A stretch of 64,000 bases of DNA from an uncultured Ruminococcus sp. (lineage in GTDB: Bacteria > Bacillota > Clostridia > Oscillospirales > Ruminococcaceae). This document shows positions 7,847 through 16,659 of this stretch, piece by piece; position 1 is the first letter of the stretch; each line of letters begins with the position of its first letter. The notes under the pieces are model-generated. The model searched no databases and was not told where the DNA came from. It worked only from the letters and a program-made list of their open reading frames with translations. The stretch covers positions 372,001-436,000 of the forward strand of contig CAKSMF010000001.1 of assembly GCA_934474025.1 (NCBI GenBank), read 5' to 3'. Position numbers and translations under genes: made by a program.

Positions 7847-8782
7847 TTAAGAAAAAGGTGCGGAATGTCACAGGACGAACTCGCCGAACTTATAAATGTA
7901 AGCCGGCAATCAGTTTCAAAATGGGAGGGGGCATTATCTGTTCCGGACCTTGATAAGATACTTAAAATGTCTGAAATATTCGGAGTAAGCACAGATTATC
8001 TTTTAAAAGATGATATTGAAGAAAATTTAACTGAAAATACAGTTTCCATTGATGAGACACCGCCTTTAAGACGTGTTTCAATGGAAGAAGCTAATAATTT
8101 TCTTAAGATAAACAATCAGTCATCATTCAAAACGGCTTTAGGAGTGGCATTATGTATAATGTCACCTGTAGTTCCCGCAATGTTGGATAATAGTTCAGGA
8201 ATTATAACAGCTATAAGTGATACTTCAATGTTTATAATGGTTGCTGTTGCAGTAGCACTTTTTATTTCGGCAAGTGCCAGTAAAAAATCTTATAATTATT
8301 TAAAAAAAGAAGGTATTGATACAGAATACGGCGTTGAAGGAATGCTACGTGAAAAACTTGCTAAATTTTCACTGATTCACATAAGAGATAAGATAACAGG
8401 TATAATTCTTTGCATACTTTCAGTAGTTCCATCAATAATAGTTGATGAACTGTTCAATAATGATATTGCCGACAGAATAGTAACTTTTGCATTATTTTCA
8501 ATGGTAGCTGTGGGAGTATTTCTAATTGTAAGAGTTTCATCAGTAAAAAAAGGTTTTTCAAAACTCCTTGAAGAAGACCGTTTTACACGAGAGAAGAAAA
8601 CAAAAGATTCCGGAGAATGTGCAGTTATTTGGATTTTCTGGTGTATAGTAACAGCTATTTATCTTGGTTTCAGTTTTTTAACTTGGAACTGGACAAAAAG
8701 CTGGATAATATTTCCGATAGCATTAACATTAACACCTGTTGTATACTACATAGACAAAAAGAACAAATTAAAGTAATAAAAT

Positions 8783-8808
8783 AAAAAAGGGACTTTTTAC
8801 AGTCCCTT
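8783..8808. terminator. Bidirectional terminator between the XRE gene and gatD
   Basis: AAGGGACT and AGTCCCTT form an 8-bp stem with a 6-nt loop. On the minus strand it is followed by TTTTTT, 4 bases past the gatD stop. Confidence 0.85.
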
Positions 8809-8811
8809 ATC

Positions 8812-9555
8812 TTATTTATTGAGAAGTCTGTGAAGCATGACTTTGCGACAGTCATTTTCAAGAGTATCATTAAGTTTAGCAAGTTTAACAGGAGTAGCAG
8901 AACGTCGGTTAACACAGTAATTTATCATATAGTCTGAAATCGCAGGATTTTTTGCAAGCATAGGACCATGCAAATATGTTGCTATAACATTTTTTTCAAA
9001 ATATCCCTCTGCCTGACTTTTTGAACAGTTTCCGTTACCGAAAAGCACTTCACCAAAAGGATTTTTGACATTATGAGTCTGACCGCCATGGTTTTCAAAA
9101 CCAACTACCTTTATAGGTTTTCCGGTAATCTGTGTTTGGATAACGATATTTCCTATGCAACGTTTTTTACGGCTTGAGGGTGCAACAGTGTAATAATCAA
9201 ATAATCCGAGACCTTTAATTTCATTGCCGTCTGCATCACGGTAATATTTTCCCATAAGCTGATATCCTCCGCATATCAGAAAAAGAAAACTTCCATTTTT
9301 GTAAGCTTTTTTGATACCGTCACGGCATTTGAGCAGGTCAGCGGAGATGTGTTGTTGTTCAAGGTCTGCTCCGCCTCCTATGTAAATGAGGTCATATTCG
9401 GGAAAATACGGCATATCATCATCAATAGAATATTTATCTATAATGCATTCTATGTTTCGTTTTGAACAACGGTATTTCAGAATTTCCATGTTACCGCTGT
9501 CGCCATAAAGGTCAAGCATATCAGCATACATATGTAGTATTTTAATTTTATTCAT
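8812..9555 (-). CDS. gatD: Lipid II amidotransferase, glutaminase subunit GatD
   Basis: With MurT it amidates D-Glu to D-iso-Gln in the lipid II stem peptide. This is a class I glutamine amidotransferase-like (CobB/CobQ type) protein of 247 residues. The catalytic Cys95 is in the LLICGGYQLMG-type nucleophile elbow (CGGYQLMG), and His196 is in YLHGPMLAKNP. The ATG at 9555 has AGGTG upstream; a GTG nine bases earlier is less likely. It overlaps the end of murT by several bases, so the two are translationally coupled, as expected for a heterodimer. Confidence 0.93.
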   Translation of the reverse strand: MNKIKILHMYADMLDLYGDSGNMEILKYRCSKRNIECIIDKYSIDDDMPYFPEYDLIYIGGGADLEQQHISADLLKCRDGIKKAYKNGSFLFLICGGYQLMGKYYRDADGNEIKGLGLFDYYTVAPSSRKKRCIGNIVIQTQITGKPIKVVGFENHGGQTHNVKNPFGEVLFGNGNCSKSQAEGYFEKNVIATYLHGPMLAKNPAISDYMINYCVNRRSATPVKLAKLNDTLENDCRKVMLHRLLNK

Positions 9556-10888
9556 TTTGGTCACCTTTGCTTTCAGAATAACGTTTCAAAGCCTGTCTTG
9601 TAGGTTGTACAGCTGTATAGTTTGCAATAACGAATTTTCTTCCCTCTGTTTTGGCAAGTTCTTTTACAGCGTCGTCTAAATCGGGGCAAACTGTTATTTT
9701 TTCGGGAGGATAACCAGAACATTTTATTCTGACTGCGATATCATATGCTCTTGTGCCTGATGTGACAACTCTTGTAACACGTTCAAAGATACTGAAATTT
9801 ATATCCCAAATCCAAGAAACGTCAAGACCATCTGCCACATTGTCATTGAGTACGAATAATAATTCTTTGTCGCCGTTCATTTCGTTCATAACACGAAGAG
9901 TCATATTAGCACCTACTGGATTTTTAGCCAGATTTAAAGTAGCTTTTCTGTCTCCTAACATGAAAGTTTCCATACGACCGTTATTTATAGTGTAGTTTGA
10001 AATAACATTGTTAGTGATTTCAGGTTTTATGTTGTAGAGTTTGGCAACTCCTGCAACGGCAGTCATATTATAAATATTGTAAATGCTGTTGAGTTTCGGA
10101 GAATATTTTTTTCCGTCTGCTATGAATACAGGTTTTTCGAGGTCTATTCCGCTTGCTGTAATATATGGCTTATAATCACCGAATTTACAGTTTTTGCAGA
10201 TGAACTTTCCTATATGTGAATACTGATAATACTCATATTCAAGAGGTTCACCACAGAAAGGGCAGAAGCGTCCCTCTGAAGCCTCAAATATTTTACTGGT
10301 AGCGAATTTATATGGTTCAGCATGAAAATACTTTACATTTTTGTTTTTAGGATTAGCACGTCCAAGACGAGCGGTGTTAGGGTCATCACCATTAAGAATA
10401 AGATTTCCATTGAATGTTTTACAGAAACCGTTTATTTTTTGTATAAGAGTTTCCATTTCGCCGTTTCTGTCAAGCTGGTCTCGGAAGAAGTTGAGAACAA
10501 CTAATGTTTCAAGTTGCATCTGAGAATAAACAACAGGTACATGAGATTCATCAGTTTCAAGAATAAGATAATCAGCTTTTACACGTCCGGATAAATCACA
10601 ATGTCTTAGCAAAAGTGAACATATTCCTGTATCGAGGTTGTTTCCCTCACGATTGATTATAATATTTTTACCGCTGTTTTCAAAAAGCTGTGCTATGCAG
10701 TTTGTCACGGAAGTTTTTCCGTTAGTTCCTGTAACTGCTATAATAGGGCAGTCAACTTTGAATATTGAACAGCATTTATGTCCTGACAAGTGCCATAATA
10801 TTATACCTGGAAGATTTCCGGCATTTCTATGGAACAAATGAAGGAGTTTAACAATTATTTTACCCAGAAGTATGAGAAGTCTTTTCAA
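9548..10888 (-). CDS. murT: Lipid II amidotransferase, Mur ligase-like subunit MurT
   Basis: The ATP-dependent, Mur-ligase-like partner of GatD in peptidoglycan amidation. A TTG start at 10888 is chosen because GGAGG lies 7 bases upstream and gives 446 residues, the usual MurT size; earlier in-frame starts lie upstream of the promoter. The N-terminus is hydrophobic. The P-loop is TGTNGKTS (53-60). A Cys4 zinc ribbon typical of MurT (Cys209, 212, 231, 234) interrupts the central domain, and the C-terminal DUF1727-type domain contains the NDNVADGLDVSW segment. Transcribed from its own consensus promoter, back to back with that of uppP. Confidence 0.93.
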   Translation of the reverse strand: MKRLLILLGKIIVKLLHLFHRNAGNLPGIILWHLSGHKCCSIFKVDCPIIAVTGTNGKTSVTNCIAQLFENSGKNIIINREGNNLDTGICSLLLRHCDLSGRVKADYLILETDESHVPVVYSQMQLETLVVLNFFRDQLDRNGEMETLIQKINGFCKTFNGNLILNGDDPNTARLGRANPKNKNVKYFHAEPYKFATSKIFEASEGRFCPFCGEPLEYEYYQYSHIGKFICKNCKFGDYKPYITASGIDLEKPVFIADGKKYSPKLNSIYNIYNMTAVAGVAKLYNIKPEITNNVISNYTINNGRMETFMLGDRKATLNLAKNPVGANMTLRVMNEMNGDKELLFVLNDNVADGLDVSWIWDINFSIFERVTRVVTSGTRAYDIAVRIKCSGYPPEKITVCPDLDDAVKELAKTEGRKFVIANYTAVQPTRQALKRYSESKGDQNE

Positions 10889-10918
10889 AATATTGCCTCC
10901 GAAATTTATTTTTTTATA

Positions 10919-10947
10919 ATTATAGCAGAATTTCTTTAGAATGTCAA
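10919..10947 (-). promoter_or_regulatory. murT-gatD promoter
   Basis: TTGACA (10947-10942), 17 bp, TATAAT (10924-10919), a perfect consensus. Its -35 box is 8 bp from the -35 box of the divergent uppP promoter. Confidence 0.88.
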
Positions 10948-10955
10948 ACATAAAC

Positions 10956-10984
10956 TTGACATATACATTGTAATATGGTATAAT
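10956..10984 (+). promoter_or_regulatory. uppP promoter
   Basis: TTGACA, 17 bp, TATAAT, a perfect consensus, 37 bases before the uppP ATG. Confidence 0.9.
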
Positions 10985-11021
10985 TTCAGCTATATCAAAC
11001 AAAAGAAAGGACTTTTTTGTA

Positions 11022-11879
11022 ATGGATTTTATTGAAGTACTTAAAGCCGTAATCTTAGGCATAGTCGAGGGCATAACCGAGTGGTTGCCTATAAGCAGTA
11101 CAGGGCATCTTATTCTTGTTGATGAATTTCTTAAACTCGATGTATCGGATTCTTTCAAGGAAATGTTTGACGTTGTTATACAGCTTGGTGCTATTATGGC
11201 AGTTGTAATTATTTTCTGGAAGAAACTTTTCCCGTTTGGCAAAAAAGGCAACGCCCACCCGTTAAGTAAAGAGGGATTCGGAGCATACATAAAAACTGAT
11301 ATTTTTCAGATGTGGTTCAAAGTTTTGGTTGCTTGTGTTCCGGCAGCGGTAATAGGTTTGCTTTTTGATGACTGGTTAAATGAACATTTTTATAATGCCG
11401 TTGTTGTTTCAATAGCTTTAATAGTATTTGGTGTAGCATTTATAGTTGTCGAAAACTGGAATAAATCCCGCACTCCAAAAGTAAATAATATTGACGAACT
11501 TACTTATAAAGCTGCTTTGATAATAGGTGTTTTTCAATTAATAGCAGCAGTATTTCCCGGAACTTCACGTTCAGGAGCTACAATAGTAGGAGCTTTGATA
11601 ATTGGAATTTCAAGAACTGTTGCAGCTGAATTTACATTCTATCTTGCTGTACCGGTAATGTTTGGTGCAAGCCTGCTCAAGCTTGTCAAATATGACGGTG
11701 GTTTTACGGCTCATGAGGGAATAATTCTTGCTACCGGAATGATTGTTGCATTTGTTGTATCAATATTTGTTATAAAATTCCTCATGGATTACATTAAGAA
11801 ACATGATTTTAAAGTTTTTGGTTGGTACAGAATTATTCTTGGTGCATTAGTATTGCTCTACTTTACTTTTATAAGATAA
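11022..11879 (+). CDS. uppP: Undecaprenyl-diphosphatase (UppP/BacA)
   Basis: Integral membrane phosphatase that recycles undecaprenyl pyrophosphate to the monophosphate carrier for cell-wall synthesis; its overexpression is known to give bacitracin resistance. The 285 residues have about eight hydrophobic segments. The two family signatures are present: VEGITEWLPISSTGH (about 15-29) and PGTSRSGATI (about 179-188). An AGAAAGGA site precedes the ATG. It is divergent from murT-gatD, so two peptidoglycan functions share one control region. Confidence 0.96.
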   Translation: MDFIEVLKAVILGIVEGITEWLPISSTGHLILVDEFLKLDVSDSFKEMFDVVIQLGAIMAVVIIFWKKLFPFGKKGNAHPLSKEGFGAYIKTDIFQMWFKVLVACVPAAVIGLLFDDWLNEHFYNAVVVSIALIVFGVAFIVVENWNKSRTPKVNNIDELTYKAALIIGVFQLIAAVFPGTSRSGATIVGALIIGISRTVAAEFTFYLAVPVMFGASLLKLVKYDGGFTAHEGIILATGMIVAFVVSIFVIKFLMDYIKKHDFKVFGWYRIILGALVLLYFTFIR

Positions 11880-11888
11880 CAGCAAAAG

Positions 11889-11917
11889 AAATTCCCTGCC
11901 ATTAAGACAGGGATTTT
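11889..11917. terminator. Bidirectional terminator after uppP
   Basis: TTCCCTG and CAGGGA(T) pair around CCATTAAGA, with TTTTTT after it on the plus strand and a T-rich tract on the minus strand. Confidence 0.75.
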
Positions 11918-11920
11918 TTA

Positions 11921-12580
11921 TTATTTTTTTGGAATAATTGTACCATCGTTTTTGAATATGCTGTTTTCCGGAATAACTCCACGTACACAACTTGTCGGAT
12001 AAATATTAGTATTGCGACCTATTACAGTACCAGGATTAAGAACACTGTTACAACCGACTTCAACGAAATCTCCGAGCATTGCACCTATTTTTTTGATTCC
12101 GGTTTCAATTTTTTCATCGCCTTTAATAACAACATTTGTCTTATCTGACTTTACATTTGAAGTTATTGAACCTGCTCCCATATGCGACTTATAGCCAAGA
12201 ATACTATCACCAACATAGTTATAATGAGGAGTCTGAACATTATCAAAGATAATAACATTTTTAAGTTCTACAGAATTTCCGATAACGCAATTTTTTCCGA
12301 TTAAGGCACTTCCTCTTATAAATGCACAATGACGTACTTCCGTTTCAGCACCGATTATACATGGCGAACCTATATAAGCAGTCGGATAAACATTAGCGGT
12401 TTTATGAACCCATACATTTTTGAAAGGATTGTCATATTCGTCAGGTGAAAGCGTTTTTCCAAATTCGATAATAAAATCACTGATACCTTTAAGAGCCTCC
12501 CAGCCATATTTAAACTGTCTGAGATAGTCACTGGCAACAGTATGACTTAAATCATATAAATCATTTATAGTTATATTCAT
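11921..12580 (-). CDS. Left-handed beta-helix acyltransferase/nucleotidyltransferase-like protein
   Basis: A 219-residue protein made largely of hexapeptide repeats (for example IGSPCI, IGKNCV, VGCNSV) forming a left-handed beta helix, similar to the C-terminal domain of GlmU and to clostridial proteins annotated as UDP-N-acetylglucosamine pyrophosphorylase-like. There is no N-terminal nucleotidyltransferase signature, so a full bifunctional GlmU is excluded. It may acetylate or bind a sugar nucleotide. A short helical N-terminal part precedes the helix. Single gene, convergent with uppP. Confidence 0.7.
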   Translation of the reverse strand: MNITINDLYDLSHTVASDYLRQFKYGWEALKGISDFIIEFGKTLSPDEYDNPFKNVWVHKTANVYPTAYIGSPCIIGAETEVRHCAFIRGSALIGKNCVIGNSVELKNVIIFDNVQTPHYNYVGDSILGYKSHMGAGSITSNVKSDKTNVVIKGDEKIETGIKKIGAMLGDFVEVGCNSVLNPGTVIGRNTNIYPTSCVRGVIPENSIFKNDGTIIPKK

Positions 12581-12679
12581 AAAGTCAACTCCAATTCTAA
12601 AAATTAATAATATTATTATAATACTAATTCAATAACTTGTCAACTATTACTGGTATTTTTGTGAAATTTGAAATTAGTA

Positions 12680-12708
12680 TTTACTTTTTGCTTTTATTGT
12701 GGTAAAAT
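12680..12708 (+). promoter_or_regulatory. Promoter of the SGNH lipoprotein gene
   Basis: TTTACT, 17 bp, TAAAAT, 34 bases before the ATG. Confidence 0.6.
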
Positions 12709-12742
12709 ATAACTGAATTATTAAAAAAGGAAGTTTTTATTT

Positions 12743-13828
12743 ATGAAAAAAAGTTTTATAAAAAATCTAATGCTTATAATATCATTTTTTGTTTCTGCTG
12801 TGGCAGTAACTTCAATGTTTACTTCGTGTCAGGGAAACGATTCTCCGGAAGATGAAAACATTTCCATTGAAACAATTTCAGAAAGCACTGAAAGTACAGG
12901 TTTATCAGAAGAAACAATTACTACAACAACTACTGTTAATATTCCGACCACTGAAACAGAAGAGGAAATATCTTCCGTAACTATTGAACTTATGACAACT
13001 TCTGTATACATAGATTCTTCTGAAACCCATGTTATTACTGTTCCAACGGGTACTCAGAAAGAAGTTACAAAGCCTCCTGTAACTCAATATGATGTATGGC
13101 CACCGGTTACGAAAAAAAATATTGATGTAACTTCTCCGACAAATGAAAATAATGAATCCACTATTACAACTACTGCACCTTCTGCCGGTTCTTATATAGG
13201 GGATTCACCAAATAGTCAGTTTTATCAGGAAAGACTCGCTGTAGCAGGTGATTCAATAGCTTATGGTTTCAATGCTTATGGATTTATTCCGGCTTCTCAT
13301 AACATAGCTACAGAATCCGTTTCAATGTGGAACAGAGATTACTTTACATTCAGCACCGGTCTTGGACTTGTTGATAGTGTAGCATATGTAAATCCGTCAA
13401 TTCTGTATATGTCATTGGGTATGAATGATGTTAACAATTCAACCGCTGAGGAATTTGCAGAAAGATACAAAGAAACTATTTACGAAATCAGAAACAAAGT
13501 TCCAGATATAAACATAATAGTTGCAGGTATAACTCCGGTTACTGCTGATTCGGATTTTGTAAGTAACTATACTATACAGTTATTCAATACAGCACTTGAA
13601 AATATGGTTAATGAAATAAATTCAAATCATGTTTACTATTTTGATGCTTATTCAATAGTTGCTGACCCCGCTACAAATGCACTTCGTCCGGAATGTACCG
13701 GCGGTGACGGTATTCATCTTGTTTCATCGTGCTATTATGACTTCCTTAATGCACTTTTCAATATGCTTGATGAAACTCCGGTAAAGTCGAATATTGAAAA
13801 TGCTGAGGCAAATAATATTACTGAATAA
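12743..13828 (+). CDS. Secreted SGNH/GDSL-type hydrolase with Thr-rich linker, probable lipoprotein
   Basis: A 361-residue secreted protein. The N-terminal signal ends in FTSC (Cys29), a passable lipobox. A Thr/Ser/Glu-rich, low-complexity linker runs to about residue 150, like those of ruminococcal surface enzymes. The SGNH hydrolase domain has the GDSI block (Gly169-Ser171), GMND (226-229, the Gly and Asn blocks), and DGIH (322-325) with the catalytic Asp and His. The family includes lipases, carbohydrate acetyl esterases and peptidoglycan O-acetyl esterases; the substrate cannot be told. Monocistronic, with its own promoter and terminator. Confidence 0.82.
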   Translation: MKKSFIKNLMLIISFFVSAVAVTSMFTSCQGNDSPEDENISIETISESTESTGLSEETITTTTTVNIPTTETEEEISSVTIELMTTSVYIDSSETHVITVPTGTQKEVTKPPVTQYDVWPPVTKKNIDVTSPTNENNESTITTTAPSAGSYIGDSPNSQFYQERLAVAGDSIAYGFNAYGFIPASHNIATESVSMWNRDYFTFSTGLGLVDSVAYVNPSILYMSLGMNDVNNSTAEEFAERYKETIYEIRNKVPDINIIVAGITPVTADSDFVSNYTIQLFNTALENMVNEINSNHVYYFDAYSIVADPATNALRPECTGGDGIHLVSSCYYDFLNALFNMLDETPVKSNIENAEANNITE

Positions 13829-13856
13829 TCGTATCTGCCAATTAATATAAAAATAT

Positions 13857-13890
13857 ATGCACCCCCAGAAAAACATGGAGGTGCATTTTT
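13857..13890. terminator. Bidirectional terminator
   Basis: ATGCACC...GGTGCAT stem between the SGNH gene and the convergent DacF-like gene, followed by T runs on both strands. Confidence 0.8.
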
Positions 13891-13908
13891 TATTTTATAT
13901 CGGAAATA

Positions 13909-15306
13909 TTATTCATCGGATTTTTGGGACTCTCTTTTAAAATTGGCACGTCTTCTTGCGTCTTCTTCTCTTTTTCTGTTGCGGTAAACGGCATATGAAT
14001 ACGTACACATAAGAATATATATTGCACACAATATAATCGATACTGTTAATGCTGTACTAAACCACTTTGTATCTTTGAACTGTTTCAAAGCAAACAAATT
14101 ATACTTTGATGACGAACGTTTAACATCGGATACAGCAACTAATTCAACTGTTTCTAATTCTTCTCCATTGTATTTCAAAGTTACTTCACCTAATGGTTCG
14201 CCTTTTTTAACAGGAGCATAAAGGGATTTCTGATACCATTTTATATCATATTTGTTTACTGCTGCAACGTCTATTTCATCATACCATAACATTGAAACTT
14301 CCTTTGCGGGACGTGCCAGAACATAGTCATTGCCGTCGGCGAGTTCTACAGGGAGTTCACCTATTTCAGCGGTATCAGAAAGCAATACCTGATATGAAAT
14401 ATGTGTGTAAGCCCAGTCAAAAAGTTCTATAGCGTCTTCGATATGATAGTATACTAAATTTCCGTCTTCATCATTTATAGGGGATTTCATCAGTATGGCA
14501 AGATAATTGTTTCCGTCTTTGCTCGACAATGTAACTATATTTCTTCCTGCTTCTTCAAGAGTTGCAGTTTTTATTCCTTTTGCAGAATTATAATAACTTG
14601 AACTTTCCGGATTCATCATTTCATTTGAATGTTTCCAAGTCCATTCGTTGAAATCTTCATGATTTGCCTGATTAGGAACTGTGGGTTTATATTCGTATGT
14701 GGTTGCAATCTGTTCAAATATCGAAACATTAAGGGCATACTGTGTAAGTGTTGCCATATCACGTGCAGTGGTATACTGATTACTGTCATAAAGTCCGGTA
14801 GGATTGGTGAAGTGAGTATTTTCAAGACCAAGCTCGTCTGCTTTCTGGTTCATGAGATTTACGAAATTATCAACATTGCTTCCACCTACATAATAGGCGA
14901 GGGTTTGTGAAGCCTCCATAGAAGAAGTCAACATCATTGCATAAAGCAAGTCAGTAACAGTGAATACATCTCCGTTACAGATATCAGCAGTACGGACATC
15001 ATCTGGATATTCGCTGTTAAATATTATATCGGAATAAACATTTTCGTCCATTACAATTTCCTGATTAATGTTATTACAGTTTTCAAGAACAATAACAGCG
15101 GTCATTATGTTTACCAGAGGACCGGGCATTTGGCGTGTATCGGCGTTTTTTTCGTTAATAATAGTATCGGTATCACGATTAATCAAAACAACTGATTCAC
15201 TTTTCAAAGGTGTCTTTAGTGTAAAGTTAACTGCGTTTACTTTTGGAACGCAAAGAAGTGGCACTGTCATCATTAACGCCACAAGTGCTGATAGAAATTT
15301 TTTCAT
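13909..15306 (-). CDS. DacF/PBP5-like protein lacking catalytic motifs (probable pseudoenzyme)
   Basis: A 465-residue protein with a signal peptide (cleavage near AxA at about 25), a peptidase S11 (DD-carboxypeptidase) fold, a C-terminal PBP5-type beta domain, a transmembrane helix at about 418-440 and a basic cytosolic tail. All three active-site motifs are altered. The SxxK motif (usually PASxTKIMTA) reads MPGPLVNIMTA, with Pro63 for Ser and Asn66 for Lys. SxN reads SSM (128-130), and KTG reads KTA (246-248). The frame is long and clean, so this looks like a retained non-catalytic homolog, perhaps a peptidoglycan-binding or regulatory protein. The start has an AAAGGAG site; the promoter is at 15346-15374. 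Confidence 0.85.
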   Translation of the reverse strand: MKKFLSALVALMMTVPLLCVPKVNAVNFTLKTPLKSESVVLINRDTDTIINEKNADTRQMPGPLVNIMTAVIVLENCNNINQEIVMDENVYSDIIFNSEYPDDVRTADICNGDVFTVTDLLYAMMLTSSMEASQTLAYYVGGSNVDNFVNLMNQKADELGLENTHFTNPTGLYDSNQYTTARDMATLTQYALNVSIFEQIATTYEYKPTVPNQANHEDFNEWTWKHSNEMMNPESSSYYNSAKGIKTATLEEAGRNIVTLSSKDGNNYLAILMKSPINDEDGNLVYYHIEDAIELFDWAYTHISYQVLLSDTAEIGELPVELADGNDYVLARPAKEVSMLWYDEIDVAAVNKYDIKWYQKSLYAPVKKGEPLGEVTLKYNGEELETVELVAVSDVKRSSSKYNLFALKQFKDTKWFSTALTVSIILCAIYILMCTYSYAVYRNRKREEDARRRANFKRESQKSDE

Positions 15307-15345
15307 ACTTACTCCTTTACTTATGCATAATAATCTGATAACTAT

Positions 15346-15374
15346 ATTATAACAGATAATTTCCTATTTTTAAA
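15346..15374 (-). promoter_or_regulatory. Promoter of the DacF-like gene
   Basis: TTTAAA (15374-15369), 17 bp, TATAAT (15351-15346). Confidence 0.55.
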
Positions 15375-15400
15375 GCCCTTTTCAAAAAAAATTTTTAGTC

Positions 15401-15429
15401 TTTACGACAGGGAAAAAATATGTTAAAAT
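15401..15429 (+). promoter_or_regulatory. Promoter of the phosphoesterase gene
   Basis: TTTACG, 17 bp, TAAAAT, 36 bases before the ATG at 15466. Confidence 0.55.
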
Positions 15430-15465
15430 ATATCTGTCACATTAATGATACGGAGGTTTTGAAAA

Positions 15466-16131
15466 ATGATTTATGTAACCGGTGACACTCATGGAGATAT
15501 TGAACGTTTCAAATCAGGAGATTTCCGAAAAATTCGCAAAGGAGACACGCTTATTATATGTGGTGACTTCGGATTTATATGGAATGCTTCTAAAACTGAA
15601 ATTTCTACACTAAAAAAACTTTCTTCAAAAGACTATACAATAGCTTTTATAGACGGATGTCATGAAAATTTTGACCTATTGGAAGCTTATCCCGAAAGAA
15701 CTTGGAACGGCGGTAAAATACACAGAATTTCAAAAAATATAGTACATCTTATGCGTGGAGAAATTTATACAATTGAAAACAAAAAAATATTTACATTCGG
15801 AGGAGGTCACAGCCATGATTATGAGTTCAGAAAAGACGGAAAAAACTGGTGGGAACGTGAACAGCCTACTCATGAAGAAATAACTTATGCTTTAAAAAAT
15901 CTTGCTGATAACAATAATAAAGTTGATTACATAATTACTCATGAACCACCGGCTTCCCTTAAAGACTGCTTGCGTGTTGACGTTTTTGAAAGACTGGAAG
16001 TTCATGCATTCTTTGAGGAACTTATAAAAATGTGTTCTTATGAAGAGTGGTTTTTTGGAAAATGCCATATTGATAAATATATTCCATTGAAATTTCATGC
16101 AGTGTTTGATAAACTTTATCCTTTGAAGTAA
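15466..16131 (+). CDS. Calcineurin-like metallophosphoesterase
   Basis: A 221-residue cytosolic protein with the metal-binding series of the family: GDTHGD (6-11), GDFGF, GCHEN in place of the usual GNHD/E, THEPP, and a C-terminal GKCHID where most members have GHxH. These ligands support a dinuclear-metal phosphoesterase. The substrate is unknown. A GGAGG site precedes the ATG. The following TspO gene is 59 bp downstream on the same strand and may be co-transcribed. Confidence 0.8.
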   Translation: MIYVTGDTHGDIERFKSGDFRKIRKGDTLIICGDFGFIWNASKTEISTLKKLSSKDYTIAFIDGCHENFDLLEAYPERTWNGGKIHRISKNIVHLMRGEIYTIENKKIFTFGGGHSHDYEFRKDGKNWWEREQPTHEEITYALKNLADNNNKVDYIITHEPPASLKDCLRVDVFERLEVHAFFEELIKMCSYEEWFFGKCHIDKYIPLKFHAVFDKLYPLK

Positions 16132-16190
16132 TATTTATCTGTTATTCTGAATAATTATTTACTATCCGATTTTAAAGGGGTGTACATATT

Positions 16191-16646
16191 ATGAAAAAAT
16201 TCAGTTTAACAGATTTATTAACTTCTATTATAATAGCTGAACTTGTTGGTACTGTTTCAGCGGTTATTTCCGGAAATTTTTCAGTATTTTATTCACAGAT
16301 AATTCAACCGCCATTTTCACCACCGGCAAAAGTTTTTCCGATAGTATGGACTGTTCTCTATATGCTTATGGGAATTTCTGCATATATTATTAAAACAAAA
16401 AAGCCCGATTCCCTTAAAATCTACATAATACAACTTGCTGTAAATTTTTCATGGAGTATAATTTTTTTCCGTTTAAAACTGTTTGGCTTGTCTGCGATAG
16501 TGGCAATAGCTTTATTTATACTTGTCGGAATAATGGTTATACGTTTTTTCAAAATCAGTAAACTTGCTTCTTTATTGAATGTTCCATATTTGTTGTGGAG
16601 TGCATTTGCATCATATCTGGCTGTTGCGATATGCTTTCTAAATTGA
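16191..16646 (+). CDS. TspO/MBR family membrane protein
   Basis: A 151-residue protein with five hydrophobic helices. The conserved QPPFSPPAKVFPIVWTVLY-type segment after helix 1 (PPFSPP, VWTVLY), with NFSWSIIFF further on, is characteristic of TspO tryptophan-rich sensory/peripheral benzodiazepine receptor-like proteins. These bind tetrapyrroles and are linked to stress signalling; the function in Firmicutes is unsettled. The GGGGTG site before ATG 16191 supports the start. Confidence 0.88.
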   Translation: MKKFSLTDLLTSIIIAELVGTVSAVISGNFSVFYSQIIQPPFSPPAKVFPIVWTVLYMLMGISAYIIKTKKPDSLKIYIIQLAVNFSWSIIFFRLKLFGLSAIVAIALFILVGIMVIRFFKISKLASLLNVPYLLWSAFASYLAVAICFLN

Positions 16647-16659
16647 TTTACATATAAAA

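Larger units (their letters stand above)
7633..8776 (+). pseudogene. Membrane-bound XRE-family regulator, disrupted by a 187-bp insertion
   Basis: The original ATG at 7633 follows AGGAGG and encodes nine residues ending in KIIQ. Foreign sequence then fills 7660-7846. From 7847 the frame resumes with LRKRCG and runs to 8776. Removing the insert gives a continuous 318-residue protein with a normal N-terminal Cro/CI helix-turn-helix (SQDELAEL and SRQSVSKWE) and five or six hydrophobic segments, a common layout for membrane-anchored XRE regulators. As it stands, the native start reads into a stop inside the insert. A shortened protein could start at ATG 7865, preceded by AAGGTG and the insert's promoter, but it would lack the first HTH helix, so DNA binding is doubtful. 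Confidence 0.85.

Noticed and set aside
7865..8776. Intact XRE gene starting at 7865
   Set aside because: The true N-terminal codons with a good SD lie at 7633-7659 and the 6 codons before 7865 continue the HTH; the frame is split by the element.
12829..13087. Minus-strand frames over the Thr-rich linker
   Set aside because: Low-complexity ACA/ACT codons give open antisense frames rich in Val; the same occurs in the GH25 and GH26 linkers.
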